From assembly GCA_041741095.1 (NCBI GenBank), contig JBGSKQ010000048.1:41239-105238 (forward strand): a stretch of DNA of 64,000 bases. The letters run 5' to 3'. Both the position numbers and the translations under genes were made by a program. The DNA is from UBA6168 sp041741095. GTDB lineage: Bacteria; Bacteroidota; Bacteroidia; Chitinophagales; Saprospiraceae. Below, piece by piece: positions 1-8,429 of this stretch. The notes beneath the pieces are model-generated. The model made no database searches. It was not told the origin of the DNA and saw only the letters and a program-made list of their open reading frames with translations. Positions within the stretch are counted from its first letter, which is position 1, and every line of letters starts with the position of its first letter.

Positions 1-2123
1 GTTTCAAAAAGCCTTTCGCCGTAGCGGTTCCAAATCGACAGGTGGAAATCAGTGGCACCTTCAAGCGAACCGTTGCCCCTGAATCCGTCATTGGTGCCGT
101 CGGCATTGGGCGTGAAGGCATTGGGGAGAAAATAGCGCACTTCGGGAATGATGTCCAGGTATTGGATCATCGTATCCGTGCAGCCACTTTGGTGAAAAAC
201 AACTTGCACTATAGCCTGTACGCCCGTATCTGGAAAAGTGTAAACGGGATTTTGATCTATGGAAATGCCAGTCGTTCCAAAAGACCATTTCCATTTTACC
301 GCATCTATGGATTCGTCGGTGAAGGAAGCAGTCGGTTGCAGGTTGCTCAATTGTTCCGGAAAATAGGTAAAGCCAGCGGTCGGGCTGGGCAGCACGGTGA
401 TAAGGTCTTCCCAAATGGTATCTATTGCACAGCCCAGCGGTGACACGATGCTAAGGGAAACAGTGAAGGTGCCTATTTCATCATAAATATGGTAAGGGCT
501 GATGGCCGTGCTGGTATCGCCATCGCCAAAATCCCACAGTACGCTGTATGCTTCATTGACGGGGTACGAAAGGTTGTCGAAAAAAATATTGGCCGGATGG
601 CACCCAATGAATTCGCTGGGCGCTACCACCAGATATTCCGGTACGGGATAATAGGGAATCGTGGCATTTTTGATGCCCGCACAATCATTGGTGTCTTTTA
701 CCAAAAGCATGACCTCCAACTCGCCTGGCACCTGATAAACATGCAAGGGGTGCTGGTCGTTGGACGATTTGCCGTCGCCAAAATTCCAGTCCCAAGAAAC
801 GATGGAGCCTGGCCCTGCCCCTGAACTTGACAAATCGGTAAATGTAACTGGCCCAGCCTTGCAGGTATCATAAACATAGTCAAAATCTACCATAATGCCG
901 GGAAACACATTGACCTGAATGAGCACGGTATCGCCACAGGTGAGACCAGGATTGACCATCAAATGGCCGTAATAAGTACCCGTATCTGGGAACAGCAGCT
1001 TGGCATCCCAGACGTTGAGCACCGTATCCACGCCATTGATATTGAAACCCCAATTGAACGAGTTGATGTTTTGCTGTTGAAAGCTTTGGTTGTCGAATTC
1101 TACCACTTGCGGCCCGCAAATATTGACTACATAATATTCTTCTCCTTGCAAGGTTACAATGTCATCTTCCCGGATGTCGGCCACCACGGTCGGGTCGCAC
1201 TGTGCCACATTGAACTGAAAATCCCGCCTTGTGATGCTCATCAATTCACCGTTCCTGTATTCTTCCACGCACACGCCCACTACGAATTGGCCCACCACGT
1301 TGGGCACACCTGTGAGGAAGCCCGTGTTGGGGTCAATCGTCAGCGCTGGGTTGGCGCTCAAGGGGCTTAAAAAATTATAGGGTGGTAAAAAATTTACATT
1401 TTGAAATGGAGGCGGCAGGTCCGGATCTGGGGCTACGCCATTGGGGGCGGTGGCATTGGTCTGGTCAGTGCCTCCACCATCGAAAGGGCTGCAAAGGCTA
1501 TAGACCAGCACTTCGCCGGGGTCATTGCTATTGGCGGAGTGGTCGAAGTCAATCGGTTCGCCCGTACAAATGGCCACTGGCGGAAAGTCGTTGAAAGTGG
1601 GGCTGTTATTGCAGGCCGTTTGCGCCGCAGGCAACAGTTCCACGGAATAGGTGGCACCCGTTTCACCGGGATTGATGAGGTTGGTGATGGAGTTGTTGCG
1701 GCAGCAGCGTTGATAAACGATGTGGTAGCTCTCGTTGGTCGTGGGGAGGTTGAGCTGAAATTCATACACGCCTTCTTCCACACAAACATTGGGCGGGGCC
1801 GTGAGGCAGGGATTGCTGATATTGGGTAAAATATTGGTGATGTCGGGAGAGCCGAGATCCAATGTTTTTATCGGAACGCTTGAATTGCCTTTAAACACCG
1901 TGACCGTACCTTCCAGAGGCGAACCGGGCGCCGAATCGAAAGGAGCACCGCCGCCAAAACAGTCCCGGTAAATCTTCATGGTGAAACGGTAGTTGCCCCC
2001 GCCTAGGCACTCGTAGGTGATGACTCCACCTATGATGTGCGCAGCCTGGAGGGGCATGCTTCCCAATGCAAAGAGCGCTGCAATCACGAACAAAATTTTA
2101 TCGAGCCTTTTAGTACCGGTCAT
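1..2123 (-). CDS. Secreted PKD-repeat protein with gliding-type CHU_C C-terminal domain (C-terminus cut by window edge)
   Basis: An open frame of about 707 codons runs from an ATG whose 5' base is 2123 to the window edge, so the last residues and the stop are missing. It opens with a signal peptide (MTGTKRLDKILFVIAALFAL, then ...LQAAHIIGG). A Cys-rich N-terminal part (YECLGGGNYRF, YRDCFGGG, YQRCCRNN) of the kind that begins many Saprospiraceae adhesins follows. Then come several PKD-like modules (VSWDWNFGDGKSS, VLWDFGDGDTS, WKWSFGTTG). At the end is the start of the gliding-motility-type C-terminal domain (FLPNAFTPNADGTNDGF, then IWNRYGERLFE), a type B signal for type IX secretion. Inferred role: large surface or released adhesin. 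No ligand can be named. Frame was checked at both ends and is continuous. Confidence 0.9.
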   Translation of the reverse strand, partial: MTGTKRLDKILFVIAALFALGSMPLQAAHIIGGVITYECLGGGNYRFTMKIYRDCFGGGAPFDSAPGSPLEGTVTVFKGNSSVPIKTLDLGSPDITNILPNISNPCLTAPPNVCVEEGVYEFQLNLPTTNESYHIVYQRCCRNNSITNLINPGETGATYSVELLPAAQTACNNSPTFNDFPPVAICTGEPIDFDHSANSNDPGEVLVYSLCSPFDGGGTDQTNATAPNGVAPDPDLPPPFQNVNFLPPYNFLSPLSANPALTIDPNTGFLTGVPNVVGQFVVGVCVEEYRNGELMSITRRDFQFNVAQCDPTVVADIREDDIVTLQGEEYYVVNICGPQVVEFDNQSFQQQNINSFNWGFNINGVDTVLNVWDAKLLFPDTGTYYGHLMVNPGLTCGDTVLIQVNVFPGIMVDFDYVYDTCKAGPVTFTDLSSSGAGPGSIVSWDWNFGDGKSSNDQHPLHVYQVPGELEVMLLVKDTNDCAGIKNATIPYYPVPEYLVVAPSEFIGCHPANIFFDNLSYPVNEAYSVLWDFGDGDTSTAISPYHIYDEIGTFTVSLSIVSPLGCAIDTIWEDLITVLPSPTAGFTYFPEQLSNLQPTASFTDESIDAVKWKWSFGTTGISIDQNPVYTFPDTGVQAIVQVVFHQSGCTDTMIQYLDIIPEVRYFLPNAFTPNADGTNDGFRGNGSLEGATDFHLSIWNRYGERLFE

Positions 2124-2622
2124 AGCAATTTTTTATGGTTCGGGGCAATGTTTAAGGCTTTTCCCGCCCTCAAATTTTTAGTTCAAACAATAGCGTATCG
2201 AAAAAAAAGTTAGTACGTTGCCCTCCATATTTTACATTAAGACATGTGGAAAATTGTTGAGGGCAAGTCCCGCCAATGGATTTCAACCTTCAAAATAGGC
2301 TAAACATTTTTCAGGCAGGATTTTTTTAAAACACATTCTGGGCATGTGCAAGATAGGCAACATTTTTTTGGTTATTGACAATGGCCGCTACATGTTGGCA
2401 AGCCAAGGTCACGTTTGATATTCAGCCGTGAGTTGTTGTGAGAGAAAACCTAATTGCAAGGAGTTGATTCTAAGCGCTTTTTCTTATTTCTCCCAATCGC
2501 TCACTTCTCTATAAACTGGCGGGCAAAATACACAACTTTGCCAGCACTTGATACGTAACACCAGCCGGTGGCAATTGCAGCGGCAATTCCGTTGGCGCAA
2601 TTTCTCTAACACCTGATACCTC
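2124..2622. other. Intergenic region between divergent genes
   Basis: This 499-bp gap separates the leftward PKD protein from the rightward TsaC-like gene and must hold both promoters. It is A/T-rich near 2140-2350. A weak -7-like box (CAACTTTG) lies near 2532. I see no RNA gene, tandem repeat or convincing hairpin. Confidence 0.5.
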
Positions 2623-3222
2623 ATGCTAACTTTTACCAATCAGAACACCTATATGGTTCAAAACTACAATTTGGAACCAGTTATTTCAACCCTTGAAAAC
2701 GGTGGCCTTATCCTCTACCCTACCGACACCTTATGGGCCATCGGTTGCGACGCCACCAACCAAACCGCCCTGGACAAGGTGTACCAACTCAAAAAACAGC
2801 CCTGTTCGGAGCCTTTAGTCCTGTTGGCACCTTCCATCGAGCATTTGAAGTTTTATGTAAAAAACATCCATCCACGGGTTGAAACGCTGCTGTTGTTCCA
2901 TACCAGGCCGCTCACGGTCATTTACGAACAATGCAAAAACCTGCCTGAAAACGCCTGCGCCCCCGATGGCAGTGTGGCCATCCGCATCCCGCACGATGAA
3001 TTTTGCAAATCCTTGCTGGAAGAATTTGGAAAACCTATCGTTGCCACCACCGCCCATGTAATAGGGACGCCTTCGCCAAAGCATTTTGGTGAAATCAGTT
3101 CGGACATCATCATGGGCGTAGATCATGTGGTGAAATACCGCACCCTCGACAAGGACATGGGCGAACCTTCCGTCCTTGCCCGCCTTAACCATGAAGAAGA
3201 ACTGGAGTTTTTGAGGGAGTGA
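2623..3222 (+). CDS. TsaC/Sua5/YrdC-family protein with altered active-site motifs
   Basis: 199 residues, the length of short TsaC-type threonylcarbamoyl-AMP synthases, which make the t6A37 precursor from threonine, bicarbonate and ATP. The YrdC fold is clear from GGLILYPTDTLWAIGCDA near the N-terminus, PDGSVAIRIPHDEF in the middle and the C-terminal PSVLARL. However, the usual K-x-R motif (KQRP in E. coli) reads LKKQP, and the usual S-x-N motif (SANxSG) reads TAHVIG. Either this is a diverged lineage-specific enzyme or a paralogue with another job, so no symbol is given. A second possible start (MVQNYN) lies at 2653. The gene is followed by heptad repeats and then murQ on the same strand. 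Confidence 0.8.
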   Translation: MLTFTNQNTYMVQNYNLEPVISTLENGGLILYPTDTLWAIGCDATNQTALDKVYQLKKQPCSEPLVLLAPSIEHLKFYVKNIHPRVETLLLFHTRPLTVIYEQCKNLPENACAPDGSVAIRIPHDEFCKSLLEEFGKPIVATTAHVIGTPSPKHFGEISSDIIMGVDHVVKYRTLDKDMGEPSVLARLNHEEELEFLRE

Positions 3223-3245
3223 TGATGTATGATTCAACGATTTTA

Positions 3246-3314
3246 GATATTTGATTTCAGATCGCTGCTGCTCAAATCAAAAATCTGAAATCGCATATCG
3301 AAGAATCTGAAATC
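3246..3314. repeat. Heptad-period repeat, AAATCnn family, with inverted half
   Basis: AATC or TATC begins at 3275, 3282, 3289, 3296, 3304 and 3311 (steps 7, 7, 7, 8, 7). The inverted form GAT occurs at 3246, 3253 and 3260 (steps 7, 7). It fills the gap between the TsaC-like gene and murQ. A sister array of the same family is at 27052-27091. Confidence 0.75.
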
Positions 3315-3324
3315 AAAGAGCCAG

Positions 3325-4134
3325 ATGCAAAAAATTACAGAAAGTCCTTCCCGCCATCGCCACCTGGAAAAAATGAGCGTGGCCGAGTTGTTGAAAAACA
3401 TCAACGCCGAAGACCAGACCGTGCCTTTGGCGATTGAAAAAGCCTTGCCGTCTATTGAAAAACTCGTCCTTGCTTTGGTAGAAAAAGTAAAAGAAGGTGG
3501 CCGCCTTTTTTATTTCGGCGCAGGCACCAGCGGCAGGCTCGGCATCATTGACGCCTCGGAATGCCCGCCCACTTATGGCGTATCGCCCGATTTGGTCATT
3601 GGCATCATCGCCGGGGGCGACAAGGCCATCCGCCGCTCGGTGGAACATGCCGAAGACAGCCTCACCCAAGCTTGGGAAGACTTAAATGTTTACCACATTG
3701 ACAAACAAGATTTTGTGATTGGAATAGCCGCCTCCGGCACGACTCCCTACGTGGTGAGCGGGCTTAAAGATTGCAGGGAAAACGGCATCCTAACGGGCTG
3801 CATCACCTGCAACCAAGGCAGCCCAGTGGCAGCAGTGGCAGATTTCCCCATTGAAGTGGTCGTCGGCCCAGAGTTCGTCACCGGCAGCACCCGCATGAAA
3901 TCCGGCACCGCCCAAAAACTCGTGCTGAACATGATCTCCACCAGCCTGATGATCCAACTTGGGCGGGTGGTGGACAACAAAATGGTGGACATGCAACTTT
4001 CCAATTCCAAGCTCCTCGACCGTGGTGCAAAAATGGTCGCCCAAGACACTGGCCTTGTTTACCAGGAAGCCAAGCGCCTGCTCATCGAACACGGCAGCGT
4101 GAGGGCGGCGGTGCGGTCGTTTTTGGGGCAATGA
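3325..4134 (+). CDS. murQ: N-acetylmuramic acid 6-phosphate etherase
   Basis: 269 residues. MurQ cleaves the lactyl ether of MurNAc-6-phosphate to give GlcNAc-6-phosphate and D-lactate during cytoplasmic peptidoglycan recycling. Family signatures are strong: TESPSRHRHLEKMS at the N-terminus, the SIS-domain sugar-phosphate loop YFGAGTSGRLG (about 63-73), DASECPPTYG with E79, and SVEHAEDS with E110, which match catalytic Glu83 and Glu114 of E. coli MurQ. GPEFVTGSTRMKSGTAQK completes the signature. It stands alone, without a MurNAc kinase, phosphotransferase or anhydromuropeptide gene nearby. About 30 residues shorter than E. coli MurQ at the C-terminus. Confidence 0.95.
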   Translation: MQKITESPSRHRHLEKMSVAELLKNINAEDQTVPLAIEKALPSIEKLVLALVEKVKEGGRLFYFGAGTSGRLGIIDASECPPTYGVSPDLVIGIIAGGDKAIRRSVEHAEDSLTQAWEDLNVYHIDKQDFVIGIAASGTTPYVVSGLKDCRENGILTGCITCNQGSPVAAVADFPIEVVVGPEFVTGSTRMKSGTAQKLVLNMISTSLMIQLGRVVDNKMVDMQLSNSKLLDRGAKMVAQDTGLVYQEAKRLLIEHGSVRAAVRSFLGQ

Positions 4135-4141
4135 AAATATC

Positions 4142-4387
4142 GTCATTTGTCATTGGGGTCATTGGTCATTATTCAGCATTAAGGTGACATCTTTTTCCTT
4201 GCTCGAATTTTTAAATTTTGCATGTTTTTCAAGGAAAAAAGGTGTCATCTTAATGCGGCCGCACGGAGATGACACCTTTTTTCGCTGTAAAGCCCCTGAA
4301 ATTTTGGAAGATTATTGCTGCGAAAAAAAGATGTCACCTCCATGCTGTTACATGCCGCCAATGACTAATGACCTAATGACAAATGAC
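4142..4387. repeat. Nested intergenic palindrome built from repeats
   Basis: The region lies between convergent murQ and the Gfo/Idh gene. GTCATT units on the left (4142, 4149, 4158, 4165) face inverted AATGAC units on the right (4360, 4367, 4375, 4382). Inside them are two nested inverted pairs. GGTGACATCTTTTT (from 4183) pairs with its complement ending at 4338. AGATGACACCTTTTTTC (from 4267) pairs with its complement ending near 4250. The dyad centre is the 8-bp palindrome GCGGCCGC at 4255-4262. It could fold as a cruciform, or as a bidirectional terminator in RNA. Confidence 0.8.
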
Positions 4388-4393
4388 CAATCC

Positions 4394-5827
4394 TCACCAC
4401 CCCTTCCGGTATTCCCTTTTTACAAAATCGTTGGCCGGATCAAAATTGGTGATGCGCATGTTGTCGCCGTCCCACAATAGACGCAGGCGGCCCGGATATT
4501 CGTATGGTGCCCAATCGCCGGGCTTCTTGCCGATTTTCAGTTTTTTCATATTAAAACAGCGCACGGCCAGGTTGCCCATCAGCACCATTTCCGTGAATGG
4601 GCCAGCATAGTCAAAGCTGGAAGTGGTCGGCGTACCGTCGGTGATGCCCTTTACCCAGTTCATCTGGTGGCTTTCCTTGATGCGGGGGATGGTAACTTCC
4701 GGCTTTTTAAAGTCTTTCATTTTGCTGGTGGGCAGCAGGGTCGGGTTTCTGCCAAAGAGGCCGCACATCAACTTGCCCTTCGAGCCTTCGAAGATGATGC
4801 CGCCGTCCCATTCGCCCATTTCCTCATTGGCACCGAGCTCTTCAGGCCGTTCTGGCTGCAGGCCGCCATCGTACCAAACGATTTCCACGGGTGGCATTTC
4901 GCCACGGGCCGGGAAGAAAATATGCACTTTGGAAGAAGGCGGGCAGGAATCGGGGTAGTCAGCCTCGAAAAAGTCGCCCGAAAAAACCTGTGTGCAACTG
5001 GCCTCTGCGGCATAAGGATATTTCAGCCGGAGCGCCTTGAACGGCGTATCGAGAAAATGGCAGCCCATGTCGCCGAGCGCACCCGTGCCGAAGTCCCACC
5101 AGCCCCGCCATTTGAAAGGCAGGTAGTTAGGGTGGTAATCCCGAAAAGGAGCGGGGCCGAGCCACAAGTCCCAGTCGAGGGTACTGGGAATGTCGTTTTT
5201 GCCAGTGGGCGTAGGCACGCCTTGCGGCCACACGGGGCGGTTCGTCCACACATGCACCCTTGCCACGTCGCCGATGATGCCAGCGTCAATGATTTCTTGC
5301 GACTCCCTGATGCCGTCGCCGCTGCTGCCCTGGTTACCCATTTGGGTCACCACCTTGTACTTGGCGGCGGCTTCCGTGAGCGCCCTCGCCTCGCTGATGC
5401 TGTGGGTCAATGGTTTTTCAACATAAACATGTTTGCCCATCTGCATGGCGTCCAATGCCACGACGGAGTGGGTATGGTCGGGCGTACAAATCACCACGGC
5501 GTCAATGTCTTTTTGCTGGTCCAGCATCTTGCGGAAGTCCCGGTAGCGGGCGGCTTTTTTATATTTTTTGAAAGTGCCTTCGGCCCGCACGTCGTCCACA
5601 TCGCAAAGTGCGACGATGTTGTGGGAATCCATTTCCTTGAGCACGGATTCGCCCCTACCGCCCACGCCGACGCCTGCAATATTCACCTTGTCGCTGGGCG
5701 GCAGATAGCCCCTTCCGATGACGTGTCGTGGAACGATCATAAAACCTGCGGCGGCCAGGCCTGCGGTTTTTACAAAATCACGGCGTGAGACGGGCGGGAG
5801 TAGTTTATGTTTTTTTGATGTAGTCAT
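4394..5827 (-). CDS. Gfo/Idh/MocA family oxidoreductase, Tat-exported
   Basis: 477 residues from the ATG at 5827, which places a twin-arginine signal at the N-terminus (SRRDFVKTAGLAAAGFMIVP, about 14-33). An upstream in-frame ATG at 5935 would bury that signal and is less likely. The Rossmann motif is VNIAGVGVGGRGESVL, followed by ALCDVD and the family hallmark MGKHVYVEKPLTHS. The C-terminal part is the larger beta-sheet domain of the bacterial secreted branch. These are NAD(P)-dependent sugar or cyclitol oxidoreductases; the substrate is not readable. The stop codon directly abuts the AATGAC repeats. The DUF3299-like gene lies upstream on the same strand, 135 bp away. Confidence 0.9.
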   Translation of the reverse strand: MTTSKKHKLLPPVSRRDFVKTAGLAAAGFMIVPRHVIGRGYLPPSDKVNIAGVGVGGRGESVLKEMDSHNIVALCDVDDVRAEGTFKKYKKAARYRDFRKMLDQQKDIDAVVICTPDHTHSVVALDAMQMGKHVYVEKPLTHSISEARALTEAAAKYKVVTQMGNQGSSGDGIRESQEIIDAGIIGDVARVHVWTNRPVWPQGVPTPTGKNDIPSTLDWDLWLGPAPFRDYHPNYLPFKWRGWWDFGTGALGDMGCHFLDTPFKALRLKYPYAAEASCTQVFSGDFFEADYPDSCPPSSKVHIFFPARGEMPPVEIVWYDGGLQPERPEELGANEEMGEWDGGIIFEGSKGKLMCGLFGRNPTLLPTSKMKDFKKPEVTIPRIKESHQMNWVKGITDGTPTTSSFDYAGPFTEMVLMGNLAVRCFNMKKLKIGKKPGDWAPYEYPGRLRLLWDGDNMRITNFDPANDFVKREYRKGW

Positions 5828-5962
5828 GATTACCTTTTTAGTTGAAGGAAAAAAGAAAAGGGAAAGTGGGGTTGAGGGGGCTAAAAGTAGGTTAAGACAG
5901 GAGATTTTGGGCGATGATTTTTGGTTTTTTGGCAAATTGGGCAGCGTTGATAGTTGCGGCTG

Positions 5963-6445
5963 TTACATGTCCATCAAACTTGCCCCGTTCAGGATGAAAA
6001 TGAGGCGGTTGGGGTCATCGTCGTTCAACTGCAATATGCCCTTGAAGGAGTAAGGTTTGTCAATCTTGTAATCCTTGAGCGGCTTTTTCAATACCACCTC
6101 AGCCACCGTTGCCAATCCCGCCTTGCCACAGAAAAAGCACTGGCTGTAGGTGAACTTCGACAAAATCAGCCCCTCATATCCCGGCGCATCGGCGGTGGGG
6201 ATGATGTAACCCGTGAGCATGACCTCCTTTCCCTCCCACGCCCGAATCTTGTCGTCGAACTTGGGCCAGGGCATGAACATTCCCATGTCCTTGAAGAACT
6301 TCCTGCCAAACTCGACCTGTTCAAAGATAGGCCAGCCATTGGGGGCTTGGGCCTGTGCCTCCCCTGCTCCGACAAGCACCAGCCAAAAGGCGATGATGCG
6401 GACTTTGGCGAGAAATAACATTGGGAAGAAAGCTGTTTTTTGCAT
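5963..6445 (-). CDS. Secreted DUF3299-like protein
   Basis: 160 residues from the ATG at 6445 (MQKTAFFPMLFLAKVR); an ATG at 6466 is possible. The N-terminus is a hydrophobic signal peptide ending near GEAQAQA. The core EGKEVMLTGYIIPTADAPG, then LSKFTYSQCFFCGKAG with a CxxC pair, and the closing FILNGASLMDM suggest the DUF3299 family of periplasmic or lipoprotein-like proteins, often thought to be metal-linked. The function is unknown. It is divergent from the lectin gene at 6602. Confidence 0.65.
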   Translation of the reverse strand: MQKTAFFPMLFLAKVRIIAFWLVLVGAGEAQAQAPNGWPIFEQVEFGRKFFKDMGMFMPWPKFDDKIRAWEGKEVMLTGYIIPTADAPGYEGLILSKFTYSQCFFCGKAGLATVAEVVLKKPLKDYKIDKPYSFKGILQLNDDDPNRLIFILNGASLMDM

Positions 6446-6601
6446 ACGGCACGGTTTGTCCAGCAAAATAACGGCTTTCTTTCAAGTGCTGTTGACTCAT
6501 GTGCTTACTGCTATCTGTGGCTATACCGATTGCCTATGAAGGCAGCAATGCTTTACACACTTTTAACGCCAATCCTGCCCGCCATTCCCTACCTTAGCCC
6601 C

Positions 6602-8227
6602 ATGAAACTCATCCCTATAATTGCTTTCTTTTTACTGTTAAATGCACCTACCGCCCTCGCCCAGTTCCACCTCAACGGCAGCGCCTTCCAGACCAATGAC
6701 TCCTGCTGGACGCTCACACCTGACCAAGGAAACCGGGCTGGTTCTATTTGGAACAATGACAAAATTGACCTGAACAACTCCTTTCAGGTCATCATGGAAC
6801 TGAGTTTCGGCTGCAAGGACAGCGACGGGGCCGATGGCATCCTGTTCGGTTTTCAGCCTGTGAGCACGTCCATTGGTTCGACGGGCGAAGGCTTGGGCTT
6901 TCAAAATGTAGCGCCTTCCATCGGGATAGAATTTGACACTTGGCAAAACAACAACCTCAACGACCCTGGCTACGACCACATCGCCATTATTAAAAACGGG
7001 GTTTTGAACCATGCCTCGAACAACAATCTCGCTGGCCCGGTGCAGGCAGGCAACAATGCAAATATCGAAGACTGCAAATGGCACAAGCTGCGGGTGAACT
7101 GGGATGCTGGCACGCACACGCTGGAGGTTTATTTCGACTGCAATTTGCGCCTCAGCTACACTGGCGACATCGTGAATGAAGTCTTTGGCGGCGACCCGTT
7201 GGTGTTTTGGGGCTTCACCAGCGCCACGGGCGGTGCCAACAATTTGCAGCAGGTCTGCTATTCCTACACGACATTTTTGGATGGGTTTGAAGATGTAACT
7301 ATTTGTCCCGGCGGCCAATACCAATTGCAATTGGGCGGCGGCATCAGCTATCATTGGACGCCCGAAACGGGGTTGAGCAATCCCAATATCGCCAATCCCA
7401 TTGCTGCGCCTGGGCAAACGACCACTTATCTGGTGGAAGTGCTCGACGCCTGCAACAACCCGTTTTACGATTCCATCACCGTCACTGTGGATGGCGACAC
7501 GGTTTTTTTTGATTTAGGGCTGGACACCATTTTCTGCGAAGGGGGAAAAGTGTTGCTGGACGCCACCTCGTTTGGCACCGATACGGTCAATTATTTATGG
7601 TCAAACGGCCAATCAACGCCTTCGCTGGAGGTGGCTAAAACCGGGCATTACGAAGTAACCGTCACCATTGACAATTACTGCGTGGCCGACGACAGGGTAA
7701 ACGTGACGGTCATCCCCTTCCCCAAACTGGGCGATTTAGGCCCAGATACCAGCCTTTGTTTGGAGCAAACTTATGTGCTCAGGCCTTCTTCTATTCCCGG
7801 CCTGGATTTCCTATGGCAGGATGGCTCTACAGCGGACAGTTTTTTGATAAATACCCCCGGCAATTATTACCTCACAGCCTCCAATCAATGCGGCGAAGTT
7901 GCTTCCGCTGTCCGCATCGAGTACCAAGACTGCCGCCAAGTCTATTTCCCCAATGCCTTCACGCCCAATGGCGACGGCATCAACGACTACTTCCTGCCTT
8001 TTGACAATGGCGACGTGGGCAGTGTCCCTTATTTCAAAATATTCGACCGATGGGGCAGCTTGGTTTATCAAATTTTCAATACCCGAACCAATGATTTTTT
8101 ACTCGGTTGGGACGGCACCGTGGATGGCAAAAAGGCAAACCCTGGCGTTTATGTTTGGTTGGCGGAAGTCGTTTTCAGGGACGGGAAAAAAGTGCTGAAA
8201 AATGGGGATGTGCTGCTGACCAGATAG
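6602..8227 (+). CDS. Secreted L-type lectin-domain protein with CHU_C C-terminal domain
   Basis: 541 residues. I start at the ATG at 6602 because it gives a clean signal peptide (MKLIPIIAFFLLLNAPTALA); the frame is open further upstream to 6440. Residues about 22-230 match a bacterial L-type lectin domain (LSFGCKDSDGADGILFGFQP, IGIEFDTWQN, DCKWHKLRVNWD, FWGFTSATGG), a carbohydrate-binding beta-sandwich. Two or three Ig-like modules follow (each starting with ICPGG, FCEGG or LCLEQ). The C-terminus is a gliding-type domain (YFPNAFTPNGDGINDYF, FDRWGSLVYQ, GWDGTVDGKKANPGVYVW), which targets it to type IX secretion. Likely a surface or released adhesin. Confidence 0.9.
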   Translation: MKLIPIIAFFLLLNAPTALAQFHLNGSAFQTNDSCWTLTPDQGNRAGSIWNNDKIDLNNSFQVIMELSFGCKDSDGADGILFGFQPVSTSIGSTGEGLGFQNVAPSIGIEFDTWQNNNLNDPGYDHIAIIKNGVLNHASNNNLAGPVQAGNNANIEDCKWHKLRVNWDAGTHTLEVYFDCNLRLSYTGDIVNEVFGGDPLVFWGFTSATGGANNLQQVCYSYTTFLDGFEDVTICPGGQYQLQLGGGISYHWTPETGLSNPNIANPIAAPGQTTTYLVEVLDACNNPFYDSITVTVDGDTVFFDLGLDTIFCEGGKVLLDATSFGTDTVNYLWSNGQSTPSLEVAKTGHYEVTVTIDNYCVADDRVNVTVIPFPKLGDLGPDTSLCLEQTYVLRPSSIPGLDFLWQDGSTADSFLINTPGNYYLTASNQCGEVASAVRIEYQDCRQVYFPNAFTPNGDGINDYFLPFDNGDVGSVPYFKIFDRWGSLVYQIFNTRTNDFLLGWDGTVDGKKANPGVYVWLAEVVFRDGKKVLKNGDVLLTR

Positions 8228-8429
8228 CTTTTTGTTTTTTGAAAACTAATCCGGCGTATCCGATTTTCCTTTATTTCACAAATAGCCATTTTGAAAAAAT
8301 CCATGTAAACAATTAAGCCCATCACCATGCCGTTGCAGCATTTTTGACGCTAAAAATCATCCGTTCCATATCTTCGCACACCTACAAATTCCCTACCTTG
8401 CCCCGTGTTCAAACCTCAATTTCAGCAAA

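Noticed and set aside
4667..5788. 373-codon plus-strand frame
   Set aside because: Antisense to the Gfo/Idh gene, which carries the EKP hallmark and a Tat signal.
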